A DNA stretch of 64,000 bases from Ancistrus triradiatus (taxonomy: Eukaryota > Chordata > Actinopteri > Siluriformes > Loricariidae), in NCBI GenBank assembly GCA_025084515.1, contig JAJAGP010003210.1, positions 16,797 through 80,796 of the forward strand, given 5' to 3'. Every line of letters starts with the position of its first letter. The stretch's first letter is position 1. The notes beneath the pieces are model-generated. The model saw nothing but the letters and a program-made list of their open reading frames with translations. It did no database searches and was not told the DNA's origin. Positions 33,184-44,456 of this stretch are shown piece after piece. Made by a program: the position numbers and the translations under genes.

Positions 33184-33720
33184 CAGTGGCCTTGCAACCA
33201 GTATTCGGCACCCTTGTACTTTCAACCTTTGCAACATTTCAGGCTTCAAACAAAGATTGAAATTGTAAATTTTTGTGAAGAACCACAAAAGTGGGACACA
33301 TAGTGAAAGTGGAATGAAATATTGGGATAATTTTAAAGTTTTTTTTTTTTAGAAATAAAAAACTTGGAAAAGTGGGGCGTGCCAACAAAATTATTAGGCA
33401 CCCCTCTTTTGATTGCAGTGTGCACAGCAAACTCACGCCGAAGTTCAGTGAGGATCTCTGAATGATCCAATGTTGACCTAAATGACTGATGATGATAAAT
33501 AGAATCCACCTGTGTGTAATCAAGTCTCCGTATAAATGCACATGCTCTGTGATAGTCTCAGAGTTCTGTTTAAAGCGCAGAGAGCATCATGAAGACCAAG
33601 GAACACACCAGGCAGGTCCGAGATACTGTTGTGGAGAAGTTTAAAGCCAGATTTGGATACAAAAAGATTTCCCAAGCTTTAAACATCTCAAGGAGCATGT
33701 TTAAATTAAGATGTTGGTAT
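33184..33720 (+). mobile_element. Tc1-like transposon, 5' end and N-terminal transposase, truncated
   Basis: Begins with an end of the type CAGTGGCCTTGCAACCAGTATTC. A long untranslated lead follows, then an ATG at 33588 and the DNA-binding N-terminus (KTKEHTRQVRDTVVEKF, GYKKISQALNIS). It stops after about 40 codons; the catalytic part is absent. Confidence 0.8.
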
Positions 33721-34802
33721 TCATATTCTTGGCAGTGATTACTGCCATGCGGACACTTGCATGGCAGCCAAGAGGCCATCGCAAAAAGTTGACATGACAA
33801 TAATAGTTTTGACCAGTGGGGGGTATGTGTGCATGAGGCTTCATCAGCCCATCACTAGATCTAGGTTTGTGTAAATAACCATGTGACATAATAGCCATGT
33901 GACTCTGCAGTGACTACTGGGCACTGTAGTTGACCGGGCTGCCTGTTAGACTGTACAGAGCGTCTCTGCTGCTCTCTGGTGGTACTTTTAGATGCTGTGC
34001 TCCGACAATCTGGAATTTCTGAAGACATTCTCCTTTACATATAGAAATTAATGTTTGACTTTGATTTTGCTGAATTGTCTTGACTGGGCTATGGAATGAA
34101 AGCTTTGCTTCAAGGATCCTCCGGGTTTAGTGACTAAATATATCTAAATGACACAAAACGCGAACAAACTGATCATAAAACACTGGGGAACATATTTAAA
34201 ACTTAATAGCAATTTTAGTCCTAAAAAAACTGATGAACCAGTTGTGTTTGTTTTTTTCCTCGTAGGATGATTTTGTTGTTCGTTTCCTTTGGTTATAGTT
34301 TATTTCACAATTACAAATGCTAGATTTAATATAAGAAATGAGTTCAGTACTGAATTTGTGTCTATTATATAAGTCATTGTCTTGTGTATATTATATACTG
34401 TATTTTACAGTGTATTGCAGTGCTTCTGTAACTCTAAATAAACAGACGTTGCCCCATTAGCCTGCAGTTTCAGAGCTTCACATACTGTATGTACTACCAA
34501 ATCATGTAAGGACTTTGGTGATATGAGTTCTTTTCTTGTCTAACGTACGAGGGGGATGCATTGGATACAGTTGACTGGAATGAACAGAATAAAGCTGAGT
34601 CGGTTTGGTAACTAATGATATAATTACTGTGCCACCATGCCAACACTGAGGAAGGTAGATATAGAAACGTCACAGTTATGTTTTGTTGATGTATCTTGGG
34701 TGTAGTGAGAGGATTAATAACCAAGATTTCATCAGTCAGTTTGGATTATTGGTAGATTATTGGTAGATGCTCCAGATCACTGTGGAAATGAGTTTGTTTG
34801 TC

Positions 34803-35220
34803 CATACATTTACATTTACAGCATTTGGCAGATGCCCTTATCCAGAGCGACTTGTAGAGGTGCTTTTATTCTACAAATAAACAATAGCCTAGGAATATAA
34901 TCCAACTCAAACCCATTGATTGGATATTGATTAGATATCTTAAATAAATATACAATTTAGTTTTCAGTCTTCACTTAAGTGCTGGTTGAAGAGGTGAGTC
35001 TTTATTCGCCGATTGAAGACAGACAGAGCCTCAGCCATTCGGACATCCAGTGGAAATGTATTCCAACACCTGGGTGCCAGAACAGAGAAGATAGTCTTGA
35101 TTCTTGTCTTAAGTTTAATCTTGAGTGGTGGGTCCGGTCGAGCCAAGCTCATGTTTCGGAGGGTACGAGGTACAGAGCGGGGTTTGATTAGAGCCATTAG
35201 GTAAGAAGATGTGGTTCTGT
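34803..35220 (-). mobile_element. L2-type LINE 3' fragment (reverse), better preserved paralogue of 8525-8850
   Basis: Minus-strand frame at 34964-35197 reads FSVLAPRCWNTFPLDVRMAE and NRRIKTHLFNQHL, the classic L2-like end of reverse transcriptase. Its tail (complement of 34803-34860) reads AAGTCGCTCTGGATAAGGGC, then ATCTGCCAAATGCTGTAAATG. That is the same 3' end as the SINE in this window. Confidence 0.75.
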
Positions 35221-35347
35221 TTTTGCCGGTTTTAGAGTTACATCAATAAATCTGACTTGACATTTGACTTTAAATTAGCCAGCGTGTTTTAACATGATAT
35301 GGAACAAAGGAGTGAATACAATAAATAAAAACAATCAATATTAAATA

Positions 35348-35421
35348 TACTGCTCAAAAAATAAAGGGAACACTTAAACACAATATAACTCCAAGTGTTC
35401 CCTTTATTTGTTTGAGCAGTA
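35348..35421. mobile_element. 74-bp palindromic miniature element
   Basis: Almost perfect inverted repeat: TACTGCTCAAA...AAAGGGAACACTT and AAGTGTTCCCTTT...TTTGAGCAGTA with a loop of about 16 bases. TA at both ends fits Tc1/mariner-type insertion. It is absent from the paralogous position near 8915. Confidence 0.85.
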
Positions 35422-35429
35422 TCTGAACA

Positions 35430-35544
35430 GAGCCTAAAAATTCCACATGTCCTCTTTAAGTACTGACCAGTGACGGGGAGTGTCTAAAGTCAACTCCTCC
35501 TAACTGTAAGAGAAAGTAAACTATGCACAGATCGAGTCCTACAG
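35430..35544 (+). promoter_or_regulatory. predicted non-coding first exon with donor (unit B)
   Basis: Conserved with 8940-9062 and ends CTACAG|GTATGTTTT. The nearest downstream gene is the GIMAP at 37804-39483, so this may be its 5' UTR exon. Confidence 0.45.
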
Positions 35545-35820
35545 GTATGTTTTATCTTGGACACTTAATGTTTTGTGTGTTTGTTGTTTATTGTAAAGTA
35601 ATGTCTGTTTAACGGTCATTTAGAGAAACCTTTTAATGTTGCAGCATTAATGTTAGTTTAATCTTAAACTAAATCGAAACCATTACTCTGTGAGCTTTAT
35701 CTTTTGATCCGTTATGCTTTGCTTAACAAATGGGATGTGTGTGAGCTGTAACACTTTGGGTGTTGTACTATTTCTATCTACCCCTGACTATCTTACACTT
35801 TATTAGGATCAGATCTTTAT

Positions 35821-36214
35821 CTGATCACTTTATTAGGTACAACTCCTTGTTTCTGCAATCACTGTCCATTTGATCAGCTCCACCTCCCATATAGAAGCAT
35901 TTTGTGGTTCTGCAATTACTCATCTGTTGCTGTACAGTTTGTGTTAGTCATCCTCTAATTCTTCATCATACACACCATCACCACATCAGTGTCACTGCAG
36001 TTCTGAGAATGATCCTCCATCCCAAGCGGACCTGATATGTGGGGGTCCTGACCATTAGAGGAATAGACTAAAGGGGACAAACAAAGTATGTCGAGAAACA
36101 GATGAACTACAGTCTGTAGTTATAGAACTACAAAGTGCATCTCTGTGGTAAGTGAAACTGATCAAATGGACAATGAGTGTAGAACCAAGGAGATGTGCCT
36201 ACTAAAGTGATCAG
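35821..36214. mobile_element. non-autonomous DNA transposon with long inverted ends (hAT-like)
   Basis: The first about 100 bases (CTGATCACTTTATTAGGTAC, CATTTGATCAGCTCCAC, GCATTTTGTGGTTCTGCA) are the inverted copy of the last about 100 (CTACAAAGTGCATCTC, CTGATCAAATGGAC, CTACTAAAGTGATCAG). The centre (TCAGTGTCACTGCAG) is a widespread fish repeat. A fragment of a related element is at 60505-60715. No coding capacity. Confidence 0.8.
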
Positions 36215-36879
36215 TGTGTCTGTATTATATACAATTTAGAAAACAATACCGGAATAAAATCTAATCGCACAATAACATCTGCACACGGAAACTAAATCTT
36301 ATCTCACCGTAAGGAAAGAAAATATAAAGTGTCACTTTATAATGTAGGTAGCTTTAAAGGTCAGGAAATTAACAGGATGTTTCGGGAAGGAAGTTCCCAT
36401 GTATGACAGAAAATCCCCCTGACATCTGTTCTTTTTATAGTTCCCACACACAGCACTATATGATTGTTTGTTTGTTTTTTTACTCTATATTGTACTGTAT
36501 TTTTGATATTCTATCTATTTTCTTCAGAGCACTTTGCGTGTATTTCAATGGAATTGGCTCGTTGATAACTGAATGCCATTGTGTCTAAACTTCAATCTTG
36601 AAATAGAGGGTCGCAAACAATTTGACTGGGTTTTTTATTTAATCATAGCCTTCAACATATCCTGCAAAGGGCAGGTCAAAACACTGCTCACTCAAGCAGA
36701 CCAGTGGTACACCTGCAAAAAAGCAGAAATAATGTAATATAGGTGTGGGATACAAAAATGGAAAACTCTGAAATTTGAAATACTAAATGCAGCAAGAAAA
36801 GTCATGTTTAGCTGCATCTGTGGCCACATCTCCTATGTTGCAGGGGATTTAGGCCTCTACTAAAGGAAACCTGGATTCC

Positions 36880-36995
36880 CTTTTCCAGAGTGACTTTCAA
36901 ATACAATTTTTCAAGGTACAGAGCAGGTCACTGTGGGCTAAGGGATCTTGCTCAAGGACCCAACAGTGTTGGCTTGTTAGTGCTGTGGTTTATGA
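36880..36995 (-). mobile_element. SINE fragment (reverse), diverged
   Basis: Contains GGGATCTTGCTCAAGGACCC and CCAACAGTGTTGGCTTG, the body of the SINE in inverse orientation; head and tail mostly lost. Confidence 0.55.
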
Positions 36996-37310
36996 TAAGG
37001 CTCATGTCATCATATAGAAAATACTAAAGCAGTTCTCCTCAATATACTATCCATTGCTTTATAACAATTATATATTCTCAGACAAACTGATCAGCAAAGG
37101 TGCCTCATGCCAGAGGACATCTAGGAGTCTCACATTCGTGTATTTAAACTGTGATTCAGCTGATCCTGGAGCAAGTGACAATCTAATTTAATCCACGTAT
37201 AATCAGAAAACCTTCACCATCTAGGTGAGGCAGCAGGAGTGTAAATAAGGAGGTACTTGGAACAGGAACTTGCCATGAGGGTTGAACTACAATCCTTAGA
37301 GTGACTGGCA

Positions 37311-37803
37311 AATAGTTCATTGCTTAATCAACCAAGTGTAAGTGAAAGGACACTAGTGTCACTCTTCGTACTCCAGTCTTTTAACAGAATGTTATTAATT
37401 AGTCCAACAGATCTAAACAAGCTTAAAACGAACCCTGCTATACTCTGACTGTGCTTCTTTCTCACTTATTTCCTTTTGATACACTCCTTTTTTATGCACA
37501 CATAAGCCAAAAGGACCGCCAGATATCACAGTGTAATGGAGTAAAAGGTAAGATATTTGACTTTGACTTGTAGTGGAGTTAAAGTAAAAAGTCACCAAAA
37601 GTGGAAATACTTCAGAAAAGTAAAGATGCACAAAACTACTTAAGTATGGTAACAAATTACCTTTACACTTCATTACAGTCCAGCCCTTCACTTAAAAGGA
37701 GATATAATTCACAAAACAACCTGCAAAACTAAAACATTAACTCGTAATTAACTTGTTCTTAAGGTGCCAGTGAGTGAGCAAGAGGAGCCATCTGGTGTGA
37801 AGC
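37311..37803. other. non-coding stretch
   Basis: No gene seen; ends at a predicted exon that starts after TTGTTCTTAAG (37763). Confidence 0.4.
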
Positions 37804-39483
37804 ATGAATCCATTGAGGCCTCAAACAGGTGTGTACCGATACCTTACATGAAGGTTCCCATGTCCTTTAACAGACCGAATACCCAGTATCATAGAGACAG
37901 TAGGAGAATGGCAGAGTGGGACACATAAACAAGAAATAGCATCCCAGTATCTATTGGGTCCAGTGGTCTCAGTGGTACCTCTGTTCTCAGTATTAATTTG
38001 TTCCAGAAGGCTTGTGGAGAACCGAAAATAACGAGTACTGAGGAATAATGTAAATGGAATGAATGGGTTCCAGACCCCAGAAAATCCCCCTGTATGAGGC
38101 ATTATCAGCATTAATGGAGCTGTACTGTACAGGAGCTCCTGATTTATGATGGGGATATGTTCAACAAATCCATCATAAGATAAATGGATCATGAGCTGAT
38201 GAGTTTAATATAGTCTGTGCTGTATCATAGAGGAGCCGATTCCACATTAACTCTTACATTAACCTACAGCTACCCAACATCATTAACACACAGCTTATTA
38301 AATGTCATGTCATTTAGTGAGTCATGGATTATTGGTCGCTGCGGTTCTCACTGTTTTGCTTTTGCTTTACTTTATTACTAACCATTTTAGGACCCAATCT
38401 AGATTTATTAGCACTAAGAATACAGTATTGTAGATGTAAAAATAAAGAAAAACACGATAAACACAGCACAGATCTGCACTGAGCGAGAGCTATTGTGAAT
38501 CTGAATCACTGAATCGCTGTGTACTGAATCGTGAATCATGAATCATGAATCAACTTTCGGCAGAAACGAGTCATGCGGCTTTACTCATACAAGTTTAAGC
38601 AAGTGTTTAAAAAAGCTTTTAAACTTTTATAGGCTGTAGTAAAGGTCAGACTATGAAGTAGATCCCCACATTAAGCCCTGAAAGAAATGGAAAGGTTCTT
38701 TTAAATCAAGAACACCCATTAAAATGCATCCTATCTCACAGCCCATACACCCTGTACCTGCTCAACATCAAAGTACAAGAGCCAGAGATATCTGACTTCT
38801 AACATATACATGCATTGTGCTTTCTCACAGATCTGAGGATTATCATTCTGGGACGCAGTGGTGTTGGAAAGACTGGGATAGCCAATGCAATATTAGGAAG
38901 AAATGCTTTCAGAGAAACTGAAACTACACAGTGTAACCTACAGAGTCAGAGTTTGGTCGATCAGCTCTTAGTGGTCGACACTCCAGGAATTAACAGCAGG
39001 TTCATGACTCCTGGAGAGATTGAAAACCTGAGGAGACTCTCATCTCCTCCCAGTCCTTGTGTGTTCCTGCTGCTGATCAGAATGTGGAGCTTCACAGATG
39101 AGGAGAGGATCTCTATGGACTGGATACGGAAGCACTTTGGAGCAGAAGCTCTGAGGTTCACCATGATACTGTTCATAGGGAGAGAAAATCTGGCAGAGAG
39201 GGCTAAGATGGCATTCCTTCAAAACGATGAAACGATGAATTTTCTCAGTCAGTGCAGTGGTAGATATGTTGTTATAAACAGCAGGAGAGACTTTAATCGT
39301 AATCAGATCAGAAACCTGCTCAGAGAAATTAAGGACATAGTCCCAAGAACTGGCCGTGAACATTTTAACTGGCAGGGATGGGATCAAAGAAGGGTGAGAG
39401 AAGCACAGACAGAAAGCGTATTTATTGCAGCAGGATGCATTGCACTGGGAGCAGTAATATTGTTGTATCTGTACTGGCTGTGA
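37804..39483 (+). CDS. GIMAP GTPase with C-terminal membrane anchor
   Basis: Proposed exons 37804-37828 and 38831-39483, 225 residues. The first encodes MNPLRPQT and ends in phase 1 at the donor CAACAG... ACAG|GTGTGT; the second follows the acceptor TTTCTCACAG. Visible motifs: P-loop GRSGVGKT, ETETTQ switch I, DTPG, PSPCVFLLLIRMWSFTDEER, a degenerate G4 (FIGREN instead of a TxxD form) and a G5-like INSRRD. The last 22 residues (SVFIAAGCIALGAVILLYLY and two more) form a transmembrane helix with a minimal tail, so it should be tail-anchored in an intracellular membrane. Exon 2 is certain as a GIMAP; the first exon is a prediction from phase and position. The gene has no counterpart left in unit A, where LINE and Tc1 sequence occupy the place. 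Confidence 0.78.
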
Positions 39484-40480
39484 GAAGAACGAATTAGAAA
39501 GGTCAGTTTGCTTGTGTAGCCTGGTGATATTTGGTATTTGTTTTGATACTCATTTAAGATTAGATTTAATGTTGAGAATGGTAATTATACATAACATGTC
39601 ATTCTAAGATTCAAAAATGACTTAGCCCTTTATAGTAATCAGCCATCATCTATTACCATTTTGTTTATACTGCGTTTGTGTTTATATCTATTCCTGACAT
39701 TGTTATTGAATTATTTTCTGTTTACATTGCTCTTTCTTTAATATTTGTTTTATGTGTGTCTTTTAGTGAAGGCTCTGGACTTTTGGTTCCCTATGTGCAT
39801 GTTCCTGAGTCCAGGTTATGTCTAAATCCTGGACTATTGCTACTTGCTCATTTATGTGTTCCCTTACAAGGGGCTCCTGAGTGTCAGCACTCCTCAGGAT
39901 ATCGGTCACCACAATGTTATGAGTTTGACATGCCCACCTTCTATTACAGTATGGACCACTGGGGACCCGTATTCATCTGTATTCAGTGAGATCATCTTCA
40001 TCAGGGTCGTGGTGGGTCCAGAGCCTATTCTAAAAAAAAAAAAAAAGAACACTGGGTGGGTGCAAATACAATGCAGGTGTAGACACAGTGACCCAAAGCA
40101 TAGTCAGGACCAATTCTTCTGTTATATAACACTTTAAATGGAATGACATCATTATTTGTAGGCCTAAATATTTCTGTTATTTTATGAACTTGTTGCTTTG
40201 GCATTACAAAATCATTTTATGTACTGATTTACTCAGTTGAGATGGTTTGAATGCAAGTGTATAAATAAATGCAACGTTCATGTAAAGCTGTGTCGCTGTT
40301 TGCATGCTTTCCTTCATTAGATATTTATTGTAACTTCAGTTTTTAAGTCTTGTATCATATATTATTTCACATAAACTGTTTCCTACAGTGCATCCTTTAA
40401 TGCTTCTTCTTAATAGCCACCAGATAGCACCAGATCTAATGCTTTCATTTGGTGTGTATCTTATTTGGTGTGTATCTTAT
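39484..40480. other. non-coding 3' flank
   Basis: 40200-40440 is collinear with 60830-61080, so the flank was copied into the last unit. An A-run lies near 40033. No gene seen. Confidence 0.6.
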
Positions 40481-40481
40481 G

Positions 40482-40718
40482 GGACTGTGGTAGCCTAGCG
40501 GTTAAGGTACGGGACTATGGACCAACTATGGACCGGGACCGGGATTGGACTGGGATGGACTATGGACCAGGGTTCAAATCCCACCTCTGCCAAGCTACCA
40601 CTGTTGGGTCCTTGAGCAAGACCCTTAACCCACAATTGCTTGGATTATTAGACTGTACCAATTGTAAGTCGCTCTGGATAAGGGTGTCTGCTAAATGCTC
40701 TAAATGTAAATGTAAATT
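40482..40718 (+). mobile_element. tRNA-derived SINE with an expanded internal repeat
   Basis: Head (GTAGCCTAGCGGTTAAGG), B-box region (GGTTCAAATCCCACC), body and tail (AAGTCGCTCTGGATAAGG). Between A- and B-box the motif ACTATGGACC is repeated and expanded to about 60 extra bases, unlike the other copies. Confidence 0.88.
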
Positions 40719-40859
40719 AAACAGACATTAAATGAGCACACCTGAGCACCACTCTGGGTTACACAGCACACACCAATGTATGAATATTTAGTAAATTATT
40801 TAAATAGATATTAGTCATATGTACAAGGACGTTCCTAACTCATTGGGACCTTCCCACAT

Positions 40860-40995
40860 TCTCCATCTTGGCTCCGCCCCTAAACGTAGTGTTACACTAT
40901 AATCTTGTTGGATCACATATTTTGATTTTCTTTTTCACAGTGATGTAGATCTGCTTTGTAATTCTGACCTGGATTCTCTCTCTCTGTGTACGACG
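40860..40995 (+). promoter_or_regulatory. candidate promoter and non-coding first exon (unit B)
   Basis: A GC-box-like GGCTCCGCCCCTAA at about 40869 precedes the conserved exon (TTCACAGTGATGTAGATC... to CGACG) and donor GTAGGTCTCTG (40996). Unit C has the same arrangement at 61215-61349. It probably serves the GIMAP gene at 42231-44157. Confidence 0.45.
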
Positions 40996-42130
40996 GTAGG
41001 TCTCTGCCTTAAGTTTACTGTTTGTTGAGTTGGTTTACAGAGTGGATTCTGTATTGTACTGATTTTTCTGCATTTCTGTTTTTCTTTCGAGTATCATGTG
41101 TGTGTAATTTGTTCATATTGGCTCGGTATGTTGACGACAGAATGCCATGGTTTCTAACACAGTGACAGCAAACTTGAAACTTGAGACATGAAAAACATGG
41201 ACACAAACAAGAGACAGCATTAAACGACTGGGTTTGTTTTTTAAATATCCTTTGTATAACTATCTGTGGCTCCCAGCGTTGGTACAAAGTACAGCATTAC
41301 AGTAATGTGATTGTAAAGTAATGCATTACAGTTAAATATTTTGTCATCACAACACAGTTACCAAAATAATAAAAACAATGTTACTGACGGTTTTCTATAC
41401 AAATCTAATTTTTCAATACCCAAAGCATAAAACATTCCCTAAGGTCTTTTCTGCGTAATTTCTGCATGCACTTATGTCTTCCCATCGCTGGTCACGTGAC
41501 TGTTCCGGATTTATCCTCATAATTTTGAATTTGTTTCACACATAGACAAAACATGAAAGTGGAAGTCAAGGCAAGGCAATTTTTTACATCGCGCCTATTC
41601 ACCACGGCCATTCAAAGTGCTTCAGAGATTTAAAAATACAGAAAACAATCTAATTAAAAGAGAAGAAATTAATCAGAACAAGAGAAGACATTTATCAGAA
41701 GAAAACAGTGCAAAAAAGCCCAGATTAAAAATCCACTAAGAATTTGTACTGTACTGTCTGTATCTGTGTTAGTTCTACTGCAGAGTTACCGAATCATCAC
41801 CCACTAACGATCGTCTATTGTCCCGGACAACAAACATGTTGTGAAGAGCAGACTTTGATAGATCCCAGTTCTATAAATAAAACAGGGTGCCCCCTCACAC
41901 CTGATTATCATCCCATTGATTGATCCCATTTTTTGTAACTTATTATATATCCCCCTGATATCTGTTCCTTTTCTTAGTTTACAGCGTTATAATTGTTGGC
42001 GCTCTTATAATTTCATGTTATTAGATAACTCGTCAAAATAAATGCTAAGGGTAGGTGTCTAATTTAACTATTTAACACCTAAACATCAGACACCTATTAC
42101 ATGTAACACTATGTTGTTCTGTTCATACAG
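40996..42130. other. presumed first intron, shared with units A and C
   Basis: Collinear with 12762-13560 and 61350-61990; includes an old interspersed repeat near 41570-41720. No gene seen. Confidence 0.6.
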
Positions 42131-44157
42131 GGACACTGAGCTCAAATTACCACTCCATACAGCATTTCCAGAACAGGCTTCAGACCCACTGCAACACTGA
42201 TCAAGGGAAAGAAGGAGAAGAAGAAACAACATGGACAATCCTCCAAACAGTAAGCTTGTATTTCAATACCAAACATTATATTTCACTTTGACTTTTATTT
42301 CATTGCAGACAGTATGAACCTGAAATTTCATGTCTTGTCTGATCAACTTCATTTCATTTGTTAATAAACATCAAACCTGCAACACATTCCTAAAAAGTTG
42401 AGACAGAGGCAATTTAGGGCTGGTAATGAATTCAAAAACTAAATGATGATGTGATTTTATACAGGTGATTATAATCATGATTTGATACAAATGCAGAACA
42501 CACAAAAGGCTGAGGCTTTAAGGAAAGAAGGCAGACTGGGGGATCTCCAGTTTATCAACGAATGTGTAAGGAAATTGAAATGTTTAAAACCAATGTTCCT
42601 CAAAGAAATACTGGAAGGGATTTATATATTTGAGTCCTAACTTTTTCTGATTAATCTTGTTGATGAATGCTGGACATCCCTGATAAAGATGTCGTCTTGA
42701 AGGCAGCTCATGTTGTTCTAAAATCTCAGTGTACTTTTCTGCATTAATGCTGCATCACAGAAGTGGAAATGACCTTTACCCAGGGCCCTGACCCGACCCC
42801 ATACCATGACAGAGCCTGGCTTTTGGACTTGTTTCTCATAACAGTCTAGATGCTCCTTTTTTTGGCAATTTCTTCCAAAATAGATCTGTTATACTGATGG
42901 GTCTCCACTGAGTGATGGTCCATCCCAGATGCCTCCGAGCCCAGAGAAGTCGACGCCCCTTCTGGACGCCCCTTCTGGTTATAACATAAGGCTTCTTTTT
43001 GGCACAGTAACGTTTTAAGTGACATTTGTGCTTGTAACTCTATATTGTAGAGCTTGATAAAGGTTTGATAAAGGAATCCCTTGCCCATGTGGTTCTATCA
43101 GATATTGATGAATGACAGTTTTTGATGCAGTGCCGTCTGAGGGAGCGGAGATCACCCCTCTCCCCTTAATCTGTTACAGGTCTGAAATGCAGGATTGGAT
43201 TTTTTTTAACAAATGAAATTAAATATATTGGGTTCATACTGTCCGCAATTAAATCAACAACATGAATGAAATGTAAGGAACACTATGTTTTTTTATTTGC
43301 ATTTTCCATACAGTCCCAACTTCTTCTGATTTGGGGTTGTGCATTTGGTATTAAAAACACATGAAACTTTTTTACTTTCCTGTCAGTGTGTGAGCATCTG
43401 AGGTTGGTGGTTCTGGGTCACAGTGGTGTCGGAAAGAGCGCAGCAGCCAATGAAATATTAGGAATAGAGTCTTTCAGAGAGACTGGAACTACAGAGTGTG
43501 AGATACGGACAGGGACTGTGGAGGGAAGAACCATCTCCATAATTGACACTCCAGGAAAGAACAGCCCCTCACTGACTGCAGAACAGTGGAAGTCTGAAAT
43601 GAAGAAGTGCTTGTTGCTCTCAAGTCCTGGTCCTCATGTGTTCTTGCTGGTAATTAGACTGGGGGACATCACAGAGGAGGACAGAGAAGCTGTGAACTGG
43701 ATACAGGAGAACTTTGGAAAAGAAGCTCTAAAGTTCACCATGATCCTCTTCACAGGAAAAGAAGACATGACCAAAACACAATGGACAGAATTTAGCCAGG
43801 ACCCTAAAACACTGGAGTTTGTTGAGTCCTATGGAGGTCAATATTTTGGAATAAACAGTAAGAGAGAGGTTCATCCTGATCAGATCCGAAAACTGCTGGA
43901 AGAGATCGAGATCATGATTCAGAGGAATGGTGCTCAGAACTACATACAGAAGAAGGATGAGGCAGCCGAGAGAAAGACAAGAACAGATAAGATGCAAGAG
44001 GAAGAGAGGATGAAGAACAGGAATGAGAGACATAGAGAGGAACAGGAAAGAAAGATCCAACAACCACAGAGAAAAGAAGAATTATACAAATTCACAGAAG
44101 AAGATTTAACGGCAGAAGTACAAACGGAGAGAGAAATGGGGAACTGGGAAGAACGAG
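42131..44157 (+). CDS. GIMAP GTPase, coiled-coil tail, close paralogue of 16201 exon
   Basis: Start exon 42131-42249 (acceptor TTCATACAG, donor AACA|GTAAGC) carries ATG at 42231 and encodes MDNPPN. The second exon 43387-44157 follows CTTTCCTGTCAG. The ATG/TG junction again makes an internal Met. Motifs: P-loop GHSGVGKS, ETGTTE, DTPG, GPHVFLLVIRLG, FTGKED, INSK, then a charged coiled coil. The coding part is phase 1 at its end (GAACGAG|GTGAGTAT). The next exon is not identified: downstream GTPase exons are 8 kb or more away with a LINE between. If the intron is retained, the frame stops at 44193-44195. A Tc1-like element occupies the intron. Very high similarity to 16201-17001 indicates recent duplication or gene conversion. 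Confidence 0.85.
42262..43345. mobile_element. Tc1-like transposon in GIMAP intron, with inverted core
   Basis: Both outer parts read as the same Tc1-like family as 44457-46195 in + orientation (TATTTCATTGCAGACAG, CATCATGATTTG-like interior, ending CAACTTCTTCTGATTTGGGG). The core at about 42640-43175 is in the opposite direction: it reads as transposase sequence only on the minus strand (CATACCATGACAGAGCC, GTCGACGCCCC). No usable transposase frame. Confidence 0.8.
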
Positions 44158-44456
44158 GTGAGTATACTCCTTTATTAATGATCCTTTGTTTATAATCAAA
44201 ACATGCACAGTGGTGCTTGAAAGTTTGTAAACCCTTTAGCATTTCTATATTTCAGCATAAATATGAACTAAAACATCATCAGATTTTCACTCCTAAAAAT
44301 AGAGAACCCAATTAAAACATCAATGTGTATTATAAAACATTATCAAACATAAAACATCAATATGTATTTTTAATTATTTCTTTGAGTTAGAAAAGTTAAC
44401 ATTTAAATGTACTTAGATTTAATCATCTAAATAAATCACAATTTCCATATATGTAC
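44158..44456. other. intron or 3' flank, non-coding
   Basis: AT-rich, no gene seen. Confidence 0.4.

Larger units (their letters stand above)
33896..37310. repeat. segmental duplication unit B (paralogue of about 7040-9680)
   Basis: Collinear with unit A: 33896-35545 matches 7040-9063 minus the solo LTR, and 35545-35720, 36520-36690 and 37130-37310 match the following parts. Unit B has extra miniature elements at 35348-35421 and 35821-36214. No coding sequence up to 37760. Confidence 0.88.
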
